Assembly: GCF_011386835.1 (NCBI RefSeq)
Contig: NC_088791.1
Location: forward strand, 8,556,998-8,620,997
Source of the DNA: Chrysemys picta bellii
Lineage: Eukaryota > Chordata > Testudines > Emydidae
Direction: 5' to 3'
Length of the DNA stretch: 64,000 bases
Every line of letters begins with the position of its first letter. Within the stretch, counting starts at the first letter, position 1. Shown piece after piece: positions 61,401 through 63,899 of the stretch. Both the position numbers and the translations under genes were made by a program. Under the pieces are notes generated by a model, which had not been told where the DNA came from, ran no database searches, and saw nothing but the letters and a program-made list of their open reading frames with translations.

Positions 61401-63563
61401 TTGGGAGTTGGGTGACCAGATGTCCCGATTTTATAGGGACAGACACGATTTTTGGATCTTTTTCTTATATAGGCTCCTATTACCCCCACCCCCGTCCCGA
61501 TTTTTCACACTTGTTGTCTGGTCACCCTACTTGTGAGCAGAGAACCACATCAGTGATCACAACGATGGCTCTGCTGAAAGATGTTTGTTCTTTGGTTGTA
61601 CTCACTGAAAGCGACAGATTAAGGTAAACAAACTTGGCGCCAGGGGCTGAACGCCCCAGTTTGTACAGGGCCTCAGCCACCGTACCCTCATCCAGTACCC
61701 CATCAAAATGTTCCTGCAAAACACAAGAAGGACAGACACACTCTTAGATAGATTTAAAAACCCAAATTCTATACTGTTCAGTCCTACTGAAGTCACTGGG
61801 ATTGCATGGGATGCAAGTCAGAACAGCACACAGGTTTTAGTTCTAGCCTCATGTCCCTGCTGTGGCATCATTTGCACCAGCTTTATACACCCAGAAAAAC
61901 AAAATATTATTGGATATAACTTTAGCATTCAAAACACACTGGAACATACTGTACACTAGCTCCGAAGTCTCATATGAGCAATAGAAAAGGCTCAAGTCAA
62001 CATTTTCAAAAGGGGCCATTTAGTTTTCTGTACCTCACATTTCAGATGCTCAACTTTAGAAAGGGCTTGATCTGCAGAGGCGCTGAGTGCATGCATCTTC
62101 CTTAGACGTCAACTGGGTTATGAATGCTCAGTTCTTCTGCAGATCAGACCTAAAATATCTCAAGCTGGGTACTCAAAAATTAACACATCCCAAGAATCAA
62201 TGGCCCCTTAACATTTTTTTGCCTGAGTAATGTGAAAGCCTTTTCACAAAACAACCAGTCCTCTGCCAAAGGGGGTGGTTAACAGATGGCACTAGTGAAC
62301 CAGTGCACAGGTTTAATGAGAAAATAAGCCAATGATTTGTGAAATTCCTATGAGCTTTGAGAAGCCACACAATGATCTCAAATCTAGGGACCAAGATAAA
62401 TAATTTATCAAAGAGTAATAATGCAACTCCGAGCACCTCCTACAGCAATTGGAGCTACAGAGATACTACAGCGGATGGTGCTACAGAGATATTTAAGACA
62501 TGATTAAAAATATGAGGTGATAATGCCTTGGTGATGGGCAGATTGGAGACAGATGAAACGAAACAAATCCACTCCTTCCTGGGAACGTGTTGAACGTCAG
62601 GGCTGGGCACACGCACTGCACACAGCTATGCTGAGGTGCATTTGCTCTCCAGCATTAATTCAGCAATTTGCATGCCAGCCTGTTTTCTGCCCTTTTCTGG
62701 CAGGCAACCAGTAGGGTGCAGAAGAAAACACACCAGCTCCCTACTGATGGAAGCAACACAGGGGAGGGAGAGCAGGGAAATAAACTCAGCCTCAACTATA
62801 CCCCTCCTTCTGTCTGATACAGACACACATTGGGGGTGGGGGGGAATCACAAGAAAATTCATGATCGGATCCCCCCCCCCGCCCTGCCTGGCAGCGTAGG
62901 GTGATCAGAAGTCCTGATTTTATAGGGACAGTCCAGATTTTGGGGGCTTTTTCACATATAGGCCCCTGTTACCCCCCACGCCCTGTCTCGGTTTTGTACA
63001 CTTGCTATCTGGTCACCCTAGCCAGGCAGCGACACCAAGGGAGGGCACTGCCACCACCCAGTCAGCGGTCAACAGATGCAGGCAGGTTGGCAGAGCTCCT
63101 CCCCCCGCTGCAAATAGCTGTGTAGACAGGGGGCTTTGGAGGTGCGGCTCCCACCCCGCTGCCCAGGCGTGAGAGCCCGAGCGGCCCCAGTCTGCCCCCC
63201 CGAGCCGGGCGTCCCCACACCCGCGGGCCGGGGCGTGCCCCCAGCCGGGCTGAGTGTTCAGAGGGAAGGAGCTTCCCCATCGCCGGCAGAGCAGATCTCG
63301 GTCCGCCCCCCCCCCCCAGCCCTGGGGCGGGGACCGAGCTGAACCTCCATGGGCTGCGGGTCCGGGTCCAGGTCCGAATCCGAATCCGAGTCCTCCTCCC
63401 CCGCCTGCGGCTCCGGCTCCGGGTAGCAGCCACTGAGCTGCGCCTGCCCAAGGCGGGGCCCGTCCCCAGGCGGCGTCGGTCCCAGAGGGACCCCGCCGAG
63501 GAGCTGGGCGGGGGAAGGGGGCAGCCCCCCCGTGCCGTCCTCCTCGCCCCCCCGCTCGGCCAT
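4327..63563 (-). CDS. LRGUK: LRGUK gene, exons 1-16 (3' part off window)
   Basis: Minus-strand gene assembled from 16 exons with GT donors and AG acceptors; total 1872 nt, 624 codons, with every intron phase consistent. Family knowledge: LRGUK is a testis-enriched adaptor needed in mammals for manchette and basal-body function, acrosome attachment and sperm tail formation. Seen: acidic N-terminus (1-73), about nine LxxLxLxxNxI leucine-rich repeats (110-320), linker with YDPPPE (about 350-355), then a guanylate kinase-like domain starting near [10 protein letters not shown] (380-389), P-loop-like GPMACGKR (395-402), and the block [19 protein letters not shown] in exon 14. Exons 9-14 match my recollection of mammalian LRGUK closely. 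The C-terminal proline-rich part expected in mammals is not found in 1-4326 and should lie to the left. The kinase domain is probably a protein-binding pseudo-kinase, since the residue after the P-loop lysine is arginine instead of Ser/Thr. Confidence 0.95.
4495..4560. repeat. MIR-like fragment
   Basis: The motif gcactttacaaatattaac followed by ccctcaaaatac resembles the widely shared MIR/CORE-SINE body. Similar pieces lie near 38415 and 40378. Confidence 0.5.
5108..5600. mobile_element. hAT MITE
   Basis: Inverted termini begin cagggccggctccaggc and end agagccggccctg. A perfect 8-bp duplication, gtacctac, lies at 5100-5107 and 5601-5608. The interior is GC-rich with polyC and polyT tracts. 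It is inserted in an older interspersed repeat (cccattgtagtaggtgctgt before, catctaaaaag after). GC-rich open frames here are not genes. Confidence 0.9.
5855..5952. repeat. Palindromic interspersed element
   Basis: Arms ggttttcagacatgctgagc and gctcagcaccactgataatc are imperfect inverted copies around a centre cttcaatgggaattc. A relative is at about 27965-28075. Confidence 0.55.
6658..6978. mobile_element. hAT MITE
   Basis: Inverted termini cagcagttctcaaactg and gtttgagaacacctg. A perfect 8-bp duplication, ccctagtg, lies at 6650-6657 and 6979-6986. No transposase. Confidence 0.92.
7708..8152. repeat. Possible MITE with gagttagcc ends
   Basis: The left end gagttagcccaggtgtc and right end ggctaactcggc are imperfect inverted copies, with internal repeats of agcccgggt type. 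No clear target-site duplication was found. Confidence 0.35.
8716..8829 (-). CDS. LRGUK: LRGUK exon 15, end of GK domain
   Basis: 114 nt, phase 1 in and out, residues 557-594. Acceptor TTTCCTGTAG, donor G|GTACTG. Encodes [20 protein letters not shown], the terminal helix of the guanylate kinase-like domain, then a less conserved tail ending VLDDKAIT. Confidence 0.92.
9021..9081. repeat. Perfect 25-bp inverted repeat, 11-nt loop
   Basis: Arms 9021-9045 (from tctagctgtaaatg) and 9057-9081 (ending catttacagctaga) are exact reverse complements. It lies within an otherwise non-repetitive-looking stretch of intron 14. Confidence 0.9.
9283..9406. mobile_element. hAT-type MITE, TAGGGTGACCAG family
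   Basis: Begins tagggtgaccagatgtcccg and ends ctggtcacgcta. A perfect 8-bp duplication, ctcgacaa, lies at 9275-9282 and 9407-9414. Two relatives are in introns 2 and 1 (61408-61529, 62897-63020). Confidence 0.88.
9474..10123. mobile_element. hAT MITE with GC-rich interior
   Basis: Inverted termini cagaggtgggcaaactacgg and aagtttgcccgcccctg. The 8-bp duplication ccctagac / ccctaaac (7 of 8) lies at 9466-9473 and 10124-10131. The interior is GC-rich with many gggg runs; open frames on both strands here are compositional. Confidence 0.88.
10519..12118. mobile_element. MITE carrying a GC minisatellite
   Basis: Ends tagggttaccata and tatggtaaccct are inverted copies. A perfect 8-bp duplication, atctgaat, lies at 10511-10518 and 12119-12126, indicating a hAT-like insertion. 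Just inside the left end is an inverted pair around tccggacatgtccgg / ccgaacatgtccgg. Most of the interior is a GC-rich minisatellite. Confidence 0.85.
10625..11760. repeat. GC-rich minisatellite with 385-bp higher-order repeat
   Basis: Variants of gtgcgccgggccgccggtgc and ggtggctggggagtgcgcc are repeated throughout. A block around ccaccggggaccgctggtgc at 10741 recurs at 11126, an offset of 385 bp. The two copies stay alignable for several hundred bases with small indels. Long frames, open on both strands, reflect near-absence of A/T and are not coding. Confidence 0.9.
12501..12702 (-). CDS. LRGUK: LRGUK exon 14, GK core
   Basis: 202 nt, phase 0 in and phase 1 out, residues 490-556. Acceptor TAATCTTAAAG, donor G|GTGAGT. 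Encodes [20 protein letters not shown], then [15 protein letters not shown] and [20 protein letters not shown]. This is the most recognisable LRGUK block in the window. Confidence 0.97.
13777..13990. mobile_element. Harbinger-type MITE
   Basis: Ends gagcaggtctacactac and tagtatggacctggcc are imperfect inverted copies, flanked by TTA at 13774-13776 and 13991-13993. Related to the element at 614-909 in ends and in the internal tttttcacacc motif. Confidence 0.7.
15336..15866. repeat. Foldback element, arms about 240 bp
   Basis: The left half (from cataacttttctcccagtgc) and the right half (ending cactgggctacaagttataa) are long imperfect inverted copies meeting near 15600. Both contain ggttagagc-type and gttcaaat-type stretches reminiscent of tRNA A and B boxes. 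Confidence 0.75.
16185..16300 (-). repeat. MIR-like SINE
   Basis: Contains taacctgcccaaagtcacac, then gaacgtgggtctcccaag and ctctgaccactgggtcat, the order expected for a reverse-oriented MIR (CORE and tRNA-related part). Confidence 0.7.
16445..16558 (-). CDS. LRGUK: LRGUK exon 13
   Basis: 114 nt, phase 0 both ends, residues 452-489. Acceptor TAATTTCAG, donor GAG|GTAGGC. Encodes [20 protein letters not shown], then [18 protein letters not shown], the guanylate-kinase G-F-Y-YG region. It is more diverged from the mammalian sequence I recall than exons 12 and 14. Confidence 0.92.
16559..17726. other. Intron 12 of LRGUK
   Basis: Apart from a CA microsatellite at about 17391-17414, I see no recognisable repeat or gene. 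Confidence 0.5.
17391..17414. repeat. (CA)n microsatellite
   Basis: An uninterrupted dinucleotide run of about 11-12 units inside intron 12. Confidence 0.95.
17727..17823 (-). CDS. LRGUK: LRGUK exon 12, GMP-binding-like segment
   Basis: 97 nt, phase 2 in and phase 0 out, residues 419-451. Acceptor ATCTTCCAG, donor ATG|GTAAGA. Encodes [20 protein letters not shown] and then [12 protein letters not shown]. This corresponds to the guanylate-kinase HTTR-P and DY-F motifs. Confidence 0.95.
19660..20822 (-). pseudogene. hAT transposase C-terminal half
   Basis: Continues the transposase after the CR1: [20 protein letters not shown], then [17 protein letters not shown] and [12 protein letters not shown] (20755-20402), [13 protein letters not shown] and [16 protein letters not shown] (20454-20185), and [20 protein letters not shown] near 19940. 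Carries several frameshifts; the hAT C-terminal dimerisation region is recognisable near 19800. Confidence 0.85.
20823..22015 (+). mobile_element. CR1 LINE inserted in the hAT element
   Basis: A 5'-truncated CR1, about 1.2 kb, ending in the CR1-type tail (cgattctatgattcttgaaa). It divides the transposase into two collinear halves, so it is younger than the hAT element. The exact 5' junction is uncertain by about 10 bp. Confidence 0.9.
20830..21960 (+). pseudogene. CR1 reverse transcriptase remnant
   Basis: Fragments in order: [20 protein letters not shown] (RT motif A region), then [20 protein letters not shown] (motif C; usual FADDTK reads FADNTK), [40 protein letters not shown] and [16 protein letters not shown]. 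Broken by stops and frameshifts, so inactive. Confidence 0.88.
22040..22680 (-). pseudogene. hAT transposase N-terminal half
   Basis: Fragments in order: [15 protein letters not shown] (22668-22486), then [40 protein letters not shown] and [20 protein letters not shown] (22381-22040). This matches the domesticated ZBED5/hAT transposase family. Frames are broken and the sequence stops at the CR1 insertion. Confidence 0.85.
23605..23794. mobile_element. Mariner/Tc1-type MITE
   Basis: Inverted termini cacctctaccccgatataac and gttatattggggtagaggtg, flanked by TA on both sides (23603-23604, 23795-23796). No transposase. A relative is inside the CR1 at 26735-26919. Confidence 0.82.
24690..24785. 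repeat. Ancient interspersed repeat
   Basis: Contains cctagagaccccattgtgtt, aggtgctgtac and tccctgccctgaggaact. The same family occurs near 5060, 52805, 56935 and 60180, in either orientation. Confidence 0.55.
24893..25085. repeat. Diverged 97-bp direct duplication
   Basis: actacctt is followed in both copies by acagctggtgaagaatg and further matching sequence, starting at 24893 and 24990. The copies have diverged, so the event is old. Confidence 0.7.
25166..25954. mobile_element. Candidate solo LTR
   Basis: Starts tgtggcagactgacaattt and is flanked by tgggc at 25161-25165 and 25955-25959. About 789 bp, without coding signal. The right end reads gtgacgc, not the usual CA, so this is a tentative call. 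Confidence 0.4.
26253..26372 (-). CDS. LRGUK: LRGUK exon 11, GK-like domain with P-loop
   Basis: 120 nt, phase 2 in and out, residues 379-418. Acceptor CCTTGCAG, donor AG|GTAAAT. Encodes [20 protein letters not shown] and then [19 protein letters not shown]. The P-loop reads GPMACGKR: glycines 395 and 400 and Lys401 are kept, but the Ser/Thr that normally follows the lysine is Arg402 and Ala398 stands where Gly is usual. ATP binding is therefore doubtful. Confidence 0.95.
26480..27195 (+). mobile_element. CR1-type 3' region with nested MITE
   Basis: Contains aagactgagcttgataaat, then gggaaggaatttttcccca and actagatgatcatgatgg, ending near atctatgagtct, as in CR1 3' untranslated ends. Interrupted at 26735-26919. 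Confidence 0.7.
26735..26919. mobile_element. Mariner-type MITE, second copy
   Basis: Reverse-oriented relative of 23605-23794: shares ggcggatcaaagcaagttc, gcggtttcacctataac and atatcgaggtagag. The left TA is kept; the right terminus looks eroded. Confidence 0.75.
27393..27577. mobile_element. Penelope-like terminal inverted unit
   Basis: Two inverted copies of a Penelope-type terminal repeat. Arms 27430-27484 and 27525-27579 are exact 55-bp reverse complements (taacaaatttattagagca at the inner left end). A perfect 12-bp duplication, tgtcttttctga, lies at 27381-27392 and 27578-27589. No coding sequence. Confidence 0.85.
27700..27775. repeat. Palindromic interspersed element
   Basis: Inverted ends gatcctgcaaacctttatg and gggtttgcaggatag flank a short centre. 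A related longer palindrome follows at about 27830-28080 (gattttcagaagtgctgagc and gggtgctctgcag). Confidence 0.5.
28515..28690 (-). repeat. MIR-like SINE
   Basis: Contains cctcactttacagatgagaa, then tttgcccaaggtcacagag and aactgaaccgaggtcac, then cccagtctagtgccctgttc: a reverse-oriented MIR. Its end is cut by the hAT MITE at 28700. Confidence 0.78.
28700..28812. mobile_element. Short hAT MITE
   Basis: Inverted termini cagtgtttctcaac and gttgagaaacacta, 113 bp. The 8-bp duplication ctctaggc / ctctagac (7 of 8) lies at 28692-28699 and 28813-28820. Confidence 0.82.
29152..29741 (-). pseudogene. DIRS recombinase-like remnant
   Basis: Very degraded frames, with [20 protein letters not shown] and [13 protein letters not shown] (29502-29152) and [16 protein letters not shown] (29695-29363). 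Position after RNase H and the pattern of a helix then a terminal Tyr suggest the tyrosine recombinase end. No intact active site seen. Confidence 0.5.
30039..30898 (-). pseudogene. DIRS RNase H remnant
   Basis: Includes [10 protein letters not shown], then [40 protein letters not shown] and [11 protein letters not shown] (30898-30485). A further frame (30347-30039) has [18 protein letters not shown] and WLLNGF, which typically follow RNase H in DIRS polyproteins. Confidence 0.75.
31269..31586 (-). pseudogene. DIRS reverse transcriptase remnant
   Basis: Encodes [20 protein letters not shown], then [32 protein letters not shown] and [11 protein letters not shown]. The catalytic block is normally LDDW in this family and reads LNDW here, so one catalytic aspartate is lost. 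Confidence 0.8.
33292..34168 (-). pseudogene. DIRS gag-like remnant
   Basis: Three broken frames. The upstream one (34168-33962) has [20 protein letters not shown] followed by KCKICTSF, a Cys/His pattern typical of DIRS gag. The next two are Ser/Pro/Lys-rich ([27 protein letters not shown]). Function in virus-like particle formation is family knowledge. Confidence 0.65.
35085..36850 (+). mobile_element. Penelope-like retroelement, 5'-truncated
   Basis: RT followed by a GIY-YIG endonuclease in plus orientation, then a 3' region and a terminal piece (cacgaaagcttatgctctaa and gtgccacaagactccct) matching the Penelope-type terminal repeats at 27393 and 49357. The 5' part is missing. Confidence 0.88.
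35190..36460 (+). pseudogene. Penelope RT and GIY-YIG endonuclease remnant
   Basis: Order: [30 protein letters not shown] (RT motif B), [20 protein letters not shown] (motif C), a Cys-rich [16 protein letters not shown], then [20 protein letters not shown] and [19 protein letters not shown] of the GIY-YIG nuclease. A frameshift follows [10 protein letters not shown] near 35390, another near 35640, and an in-frame stop precedes CPSAMYIG at about 36258. Motif C has YIDE where YIDD is expected. Confidence 0.88.
37105..37460 (-). mobile_element. CR1-type 3' end
   Basis: Contains ttttaaggtccaaagggacc, then actgtgatcatttcgtctga and ctgtataacacagaccatag, ending in a degenerate RT tail (agcctcaacttccagcc). 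Reverse orientation. Confidence 0.7.
38395..38600 (-). repeat. MIR-like SINE
   Basis: Contains caaagcactttacaaatatt, then cattttagagatggaaaatg and gaccgagatctgactcccaa, in reverse MIR order. Confidence 0.7.
39124..39230 (-). CDS. LRGUK: LRGUK exon 10, linker
   Basis: 107 nt, phase 0 in and phase 2 out, residues 344-378. Acceptor GGAAACAG, donor AG|GTAATC. Encodes [20 protein letters not shown] and QPQRIFD, the linker between the LRR block and the guanylate kinase-like domain. Confidence 0.94.
39231..40746. other. Intron 9 of LRGUK
   Basis: Contains a possible MITE start (gggccctgtctacacttgct, 39936) and a MIR-like fragment (about 40370-40415). Nothing else recognised. Confidence 0.5.
40747..40833 (-). 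CDS. LRGUK: LRGUK exon 9, LRR C-terminal cap
   Basis: 87 nt, phase 0 both ends, residues 315-343. Acceptor TTTCTATCAG, donor AAG|GTATAT. Encodes [20 protein letters not shown] and then IKVEEK, the LRR-cap motif seen in SDS22-like proteins. Confidence 0.94.
40834..42590. other. Intron 8 of LRGUK
   Basis: Contains a Penelope-type foldback (42174-42348) and a palindromic element (about 42380-42465). 40840-42170 is AT-rich and shows nothing I recognise. Confidence 0.55.
42174..42348. mobile_element. Penelope-type foldback terminal unit, second subfamily
   Basis: Left half gttggtgagagagaagcttt and right half agcctgtctctctcactaac are inverted copies, followed by aatatcctgggactgacaga. The same family, in part, is at 47526-47640. 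Confidence 0.65.
42591..42671 (-). CDS. LRGUK: LRGUK exon 8, last LRR
   Basis: 81 nt, phase 0 both ends, residues 288-314. Acceptor ATAACTAG, donor CAG|GTAAGA. Encodes [20 protein letters not shown] and then LLRNPVQ, the end of the leucine-rich repeat array. Confidence 0.94.
43629..44937 (+). mobile_element. Solo retroviral LTR
   Basis: Starts tgtgatggtgtgcgggtttg, ends ggatctctgaca, and is flanked by a perfect 5-bp duplication gatgc (43624-43628, 44938-44942). Contains aataaag at about 44538. Length is 1309 bp, of which 327 bp is a later hAT MITE. No gag, pol or env remains. Orientation is inferred from the polyadenylation-like signal. Confidence 0.72.
44172..44498. mobile_element. hAT-type MITE inside the solo LTR
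   Basis: Begins tagggtggccactcgcactt and is flanked by a perfect 8-bp duplication, tctgtact (44164-44171, 44499-44506). The right terminus is eroded. Confidence 0.65.
45833..46145. mobile_element. hAT foldback MITE
   Basis: Inverted termini cagtggttcccaaacttgtt and aacaagtttgggaaccactg are exact. A perfect 8-bp duplication, ccctacac, lies at 45825-45832 and 46146-46153. The inverted match continues inward (ccgcaggttcggc and gccgaacctgcgg), so the element is nearly a full palindrome. Confidence 0.93.
47526..47640. mobile_element. Penelope-type terminal fragment
   Basis: Contains gttgtagctgtgttggtcac and aggatattagagagacaaag, followed by an inverted partner (ggtccaataaaatatattac). Same family as 42174-42348. 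Confidence 0.6.
47855..47935 (-). mobile_element. CR1 3' end fragment
   Basis: Contains tattttaaggtaagaaggga and gatcatccagtctgacctcc, matching the CR1 3' end in reverse orientation. Confidence 0.65.
48021..48309. mobile_element. hAT MITE
   Basis: Begins ttagaggcgccgaatttgtg and ends gtcagcacctat. The 8-bp duplication acagccat / gcagccat (7 of 8) lies at 48013-48020 and 48310-48317. Interior C-rich on the plus strand. Confidence 0.7.
48618..48761 (-). CDS. LRGUK: LRGUK exon 7, LRRs 6-8
   Basis: 144 nt, phase 0 both ends, 48 residues (240-287). Acceptor GATTTTCAG, donor CAG|GTAACA. Contains the repeat cores [11 protein letters not shown] and [10 protein letters not shown] plus GLEDLKV and GLEEHDLLE, with 22-residue SDS22-like spacing. 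Confidence 0.95.
49357..49487 (+). mobile_element. Solo Penelope-type terminal repeat
   Basis: Runs from tcagagtagcagccgtgtta to cccacttcttcggatgca. Nearly identical to the left part of the 27393-27577 unit, but present once and not inverted. Confidence 0.82.
50600..50700 (-). repeat. MIR-like SINE fragment
   Basis: Contains ccttttacagatggggaaac and gagaagttaagtgacttgct, the central part of a MIR. Confidence 0.65.
51365..51680 (-). repeat. MIR-like SINE, interrupted
   Basis: Contains cccattttacagaaggggaa and actgagacacaaaggcacac, then resumes after a CR1 insertion with gtcaggaacagaaccaacg and cctattaattgggccatgct. Confidence 0.68.
51492..51590 (+). mobile_element. CR1 3' end inserted in a MIR
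   Basis: Contains tgagcagggggttggactag and gaggtcccttccaaccctga, ending attctattctgtgat, the CR1-type 3' tail. Confidence 0.8.
51748..51960 (+). repeat. tRNA-derived SINE with CR1-like tail
   Basis: The head gggatagctcagtggttaga gives a pol III A box and gtgagttcaatcc a B box. The 3' part (ggactcaatgacctttcaag and gtcccttccagttc) matches the CR1 3' end, as known for turtle pol III SINEs. Ends in an A/T-rich tract at about 51938-51960. Confidence 0.88.
52378..52502 (-). CDS. LRGUK: LRGUK exon 6, LRRs 4-5
   Basis: 125 nt, phase 1 in and phase 0 out, residues 198-239. Acceptor GATGCATAG is separated from its pyrimidine stretch by about 20 nt; donor CTG|GTAAGT is strong. Encodes [23 protein letters not shown] and LPVKILCL. 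The split codon with exon 5 gives His, completing the repeat core LTKLTLDHNNI. Confidence 0.93.
53067..53890 (+). mobile_element. Solo retroviral LTR
   Basis: 824 bp from tgtcataactataaaggga to gcagccttgaca, flanked by a perfect 5-bp duplication, atcat (53062-53066, 53891-53895). Contains an aattaaa polyadenylation-like signal near 53571. An internal direct repeat of about 80 bp (ttgttttaagatcca... twice, about 53600-53680 and 53681-53755) is visible. No viral genes remain. Confidence 0.85.
54240..54571 (-). mobile_element. CR1-type fragment
   Basis: Contains catccatactgggtcagacc, then catctagcccagtatcttgt and gttgatggacctatcctcca, a CR1 3' region family in reverse orientation. A related piece is at 57965-58110. 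Confidence 0.7.
54572..54807. repeat. 118-bp tandem duplication
   Basis: Two adjacent copies starting at 54572 and 54690 (actgtgtgttgtgctgaaca). I count about two differences over 118 bp, so the duplication is recent. Confidence 0.93.
54894..54970 (-). mobile_element. CR1 3' end fragment
   Basis: Contains tagaatgtagggctggaaga and gacctcaagaggtcatctag, then ccctgtgctgaggcagga. Confidence 0.8.
56105..56356. mobile_element. Harbinger-type MITE
   Basis: Ends gactgtgtctacactac and gtgtgggccacgcc are imperfect inverted copies flanked by TTA at 56102-56104 and 56357-56359. Resembles the elements at 614 and 13777. Confidence 0.65.
56935..57050. repeat. Ancient interspersed repeat
   Basis: Contains ggattgtaagctctttgggg, cagggactgtctttttgtc and gcacctagcacaaaggggtc. 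Same family as 52800-52905 and, reversed, 24690-24785 and about 60165-60240. Confidence 0.6.
57965..58110 (-). mobile_element. CR1-type fragment
   Basis: Contains catttagcccagtatcctgc and cctgactgtggccagtatct, related to 54240-54571. Confidence 0.6.
58526..58607 (-). CDS. LRGUK: LRGUK exon 5, third LRR
   Basis: 82 nt, phase 0 in and phase 1 out, the same size and phase pattern as exon 3. Acceptor TCTCTTCAG is good; donor C|GTATCC is weaker. Encodes [19 protein letters not shown] and then SLTKLTLD. Confidence 0.9.
59315..59415 (-). CDS. LRGUK: LRGUK exon 4, second LRR
   Basis: 101 nt, phase 1 in and phase 0 out. Acceptor TTGTTATAG, donor AAG|GTAAGT. Encodes [20 protein letters not shown] and then [10 protein letters not shown], a stretch highly characteristic of LRGUK. 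Confidence 0.95.
59416..60634. other. Intron 3 of LRGUK
   Basis: Contains a palindromic element (about 59715-59800, attttcaaaagagccttag and inverted partner) and an ancient repeat (about 60165-60240). Introns 2 and 4 (60717-61605, 58608-59314) hold, respectively, the hAT MITE at 61408 and nothing recognised. Confidence 0.55.
60635..60716 (-). CDS. LRGUK: LRGUK exon 3, first LRR
   Basis: 82 nt, phase 0 in and phase 1 out. Acceptor TTTTCCCAG, donor G|GTATGT. Residues 110-136 include the repeat core [11 protein letters not shown], an SDS22-type leucine-rich repeat. Confidence 0.92.
61408..61529. mobile_element. hAT-type MITE, TAGGGTGACCAG family
   Basis: ttgggtgaccagatgtcccg to ctggtcacccta, 122 bp. 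The 8-bp duplication cttgggag / cttgtgag (7 of 8) lies at 61400-61407 and 61530-61537. Closely related to 9283-9406. Confidence 0.87.
61606..61713 (-). CDS. LRGUK: LRGUK exon 2
   Basis: 108 nt, phase 0 at both ends, residues 74-109. Acceptor TTTTGCAG and donor TCA|GTGAGT are both strong. The encoded [20 protein letters not shown] and the ending LNLSLS correspond to the segment just before the first leucine-rich repeat in mammalian LRGUK (recollection, no alignment run). Confidence 0.9.
61714..63344. other. Intron 1 of LRGUK
   Basis: Contains a hAT-type MITE (62897-63020) and a polyC tract at about 62871-62880. From about 63100 on, the sequence is GC-rich and continuous with the promoter region. 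Nothing recognised in 61720-62880. Confidence 0.6.
62897..63020. mobile_element. hAT-type MITE, TAGGGTGACCAG family
   Basis: tagggtgatcagaagtcctg to ctggtcacccta, 124 bp. Flanked by gcctggcagcg and gccaggcagcg (10 of 11), which may include the target duplication. Confidence 0.82.
63345..63563 (-). CDS. LRGUK: LRGUK exon 1
   Basis: Residues 1-73, beginning [10 protein letters not shown]. The ATG at 63563-63561 is followed by G (ATGG) and lies in a GC-rich promoter region; an in-frame upstream ATG exists at 63884 but falls inside the promoter tandem repeat, so the downstream start was chosen. The end is acidic, with an (SD)n/DPDP run around residues 58-69. The donor is placed after GAG (63347-63345) at GTTCAG because it is the best phase-0 GT before the frame stops at 63258. 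That donor is weak, so the 3' boundary is uncertain. Confidence 0.65.
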
Positions 63564-63644
63564 GGGGAGCGGCGGGGGAGAAGGGGGAGGGGGGCGAGCG
63601 TGCTGGTGCTTCAGACTCGGCTGTCCCCTGACAGGGGCCCGGTT

Positions 63645-63656
63645 GCCGCCATCTTG
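63645..63656 (-). promoter_or_regulatory. YY1-type site
   Basis: Minus-strand CAAGATGGCGGC matches the YY1 consensus AAGATGGCGGC. It lies about 80 bp upstream of the LRGUK ATG and points with transcription, the usual placement at or just after a start site. Confidence 0.7.
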
Positions 63657-63667
63657 TTTACCAGCCC

Positions 63668-63681
63668 GTTGCTTAGGAAAC
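63668..63681. promoter_or_regulatory. RFX X-box-like site
   Basis: GTTGCTTAGGAAAC resembles the RFX X-box (GTNRCC, spacer, RGYAAC) with one mismatch per half-site. It lies about 105 bp upstream of the ATG. X-boxes mark many ciliary and sperm-axoneme genes, which fits LRGUK biology; binding is inference. Confidence 0.5.
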
Positions 63682-63742
63682 GGGGCGCCGGCTCGCGGGG
63701 GCTCCTGGGAAAACGGGAGCAAGCGGAGGCTGGGCGATGGAG

Positions 63743-63899
63743 TTCCCATCGCCAGGGAGAGCCATTGGGAAGCGGTGCATGCTGGGTGATGTAGTTCCCA
63801 TCTCCAGGGAGAGCCATTGGGAAGCGGTGCATGCTGGGTGATGTAGTTCCCATCGCCAGGGAGAGCCATTGGGAAGCGGTGCATGCTGGGCGATGGAGT
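63743..63899. repeat. 52-bp promoter tandem repeat, three units
   Basis: Three nearly identical units of 52 bp; ttccc recurs at 63743, 63795 and 63847. Each has ATTGG (a CCAAT box on the minus strand) at 63764, 63816 and 63868, and a ZNF143-like element at 63777-63795, 63829-63847 and 63881-63899. The last element is slightly diverged (ggagt for gtagt). A degenerate fourth element sits at about 63727-63743. Confidence 0.95.
63777..63795 (-). promoter_or_regulatory. ZNF143/Staf-like site (copy 1; also 63829, 63881)
   Basis: Minus strand ACTACATCACCCAGCATGC. The known ZNF143 long motif is ACTACAATTCCCAGCATGC, so only the 3-nt spacer differs. The copy at 63829-63847 is identical; the copy at 63881-63899 reads ACTCCATCGCCCAGCATGC. 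Confidence 0.7.

Noticed and set aside
63258..63884. Longer LRGUK N-terminus starting at 63884
   Set aside because: The extra codons are translated from the 52-bp promoter tandem repeat; the ATG at 63563 has better context and no such repeat.
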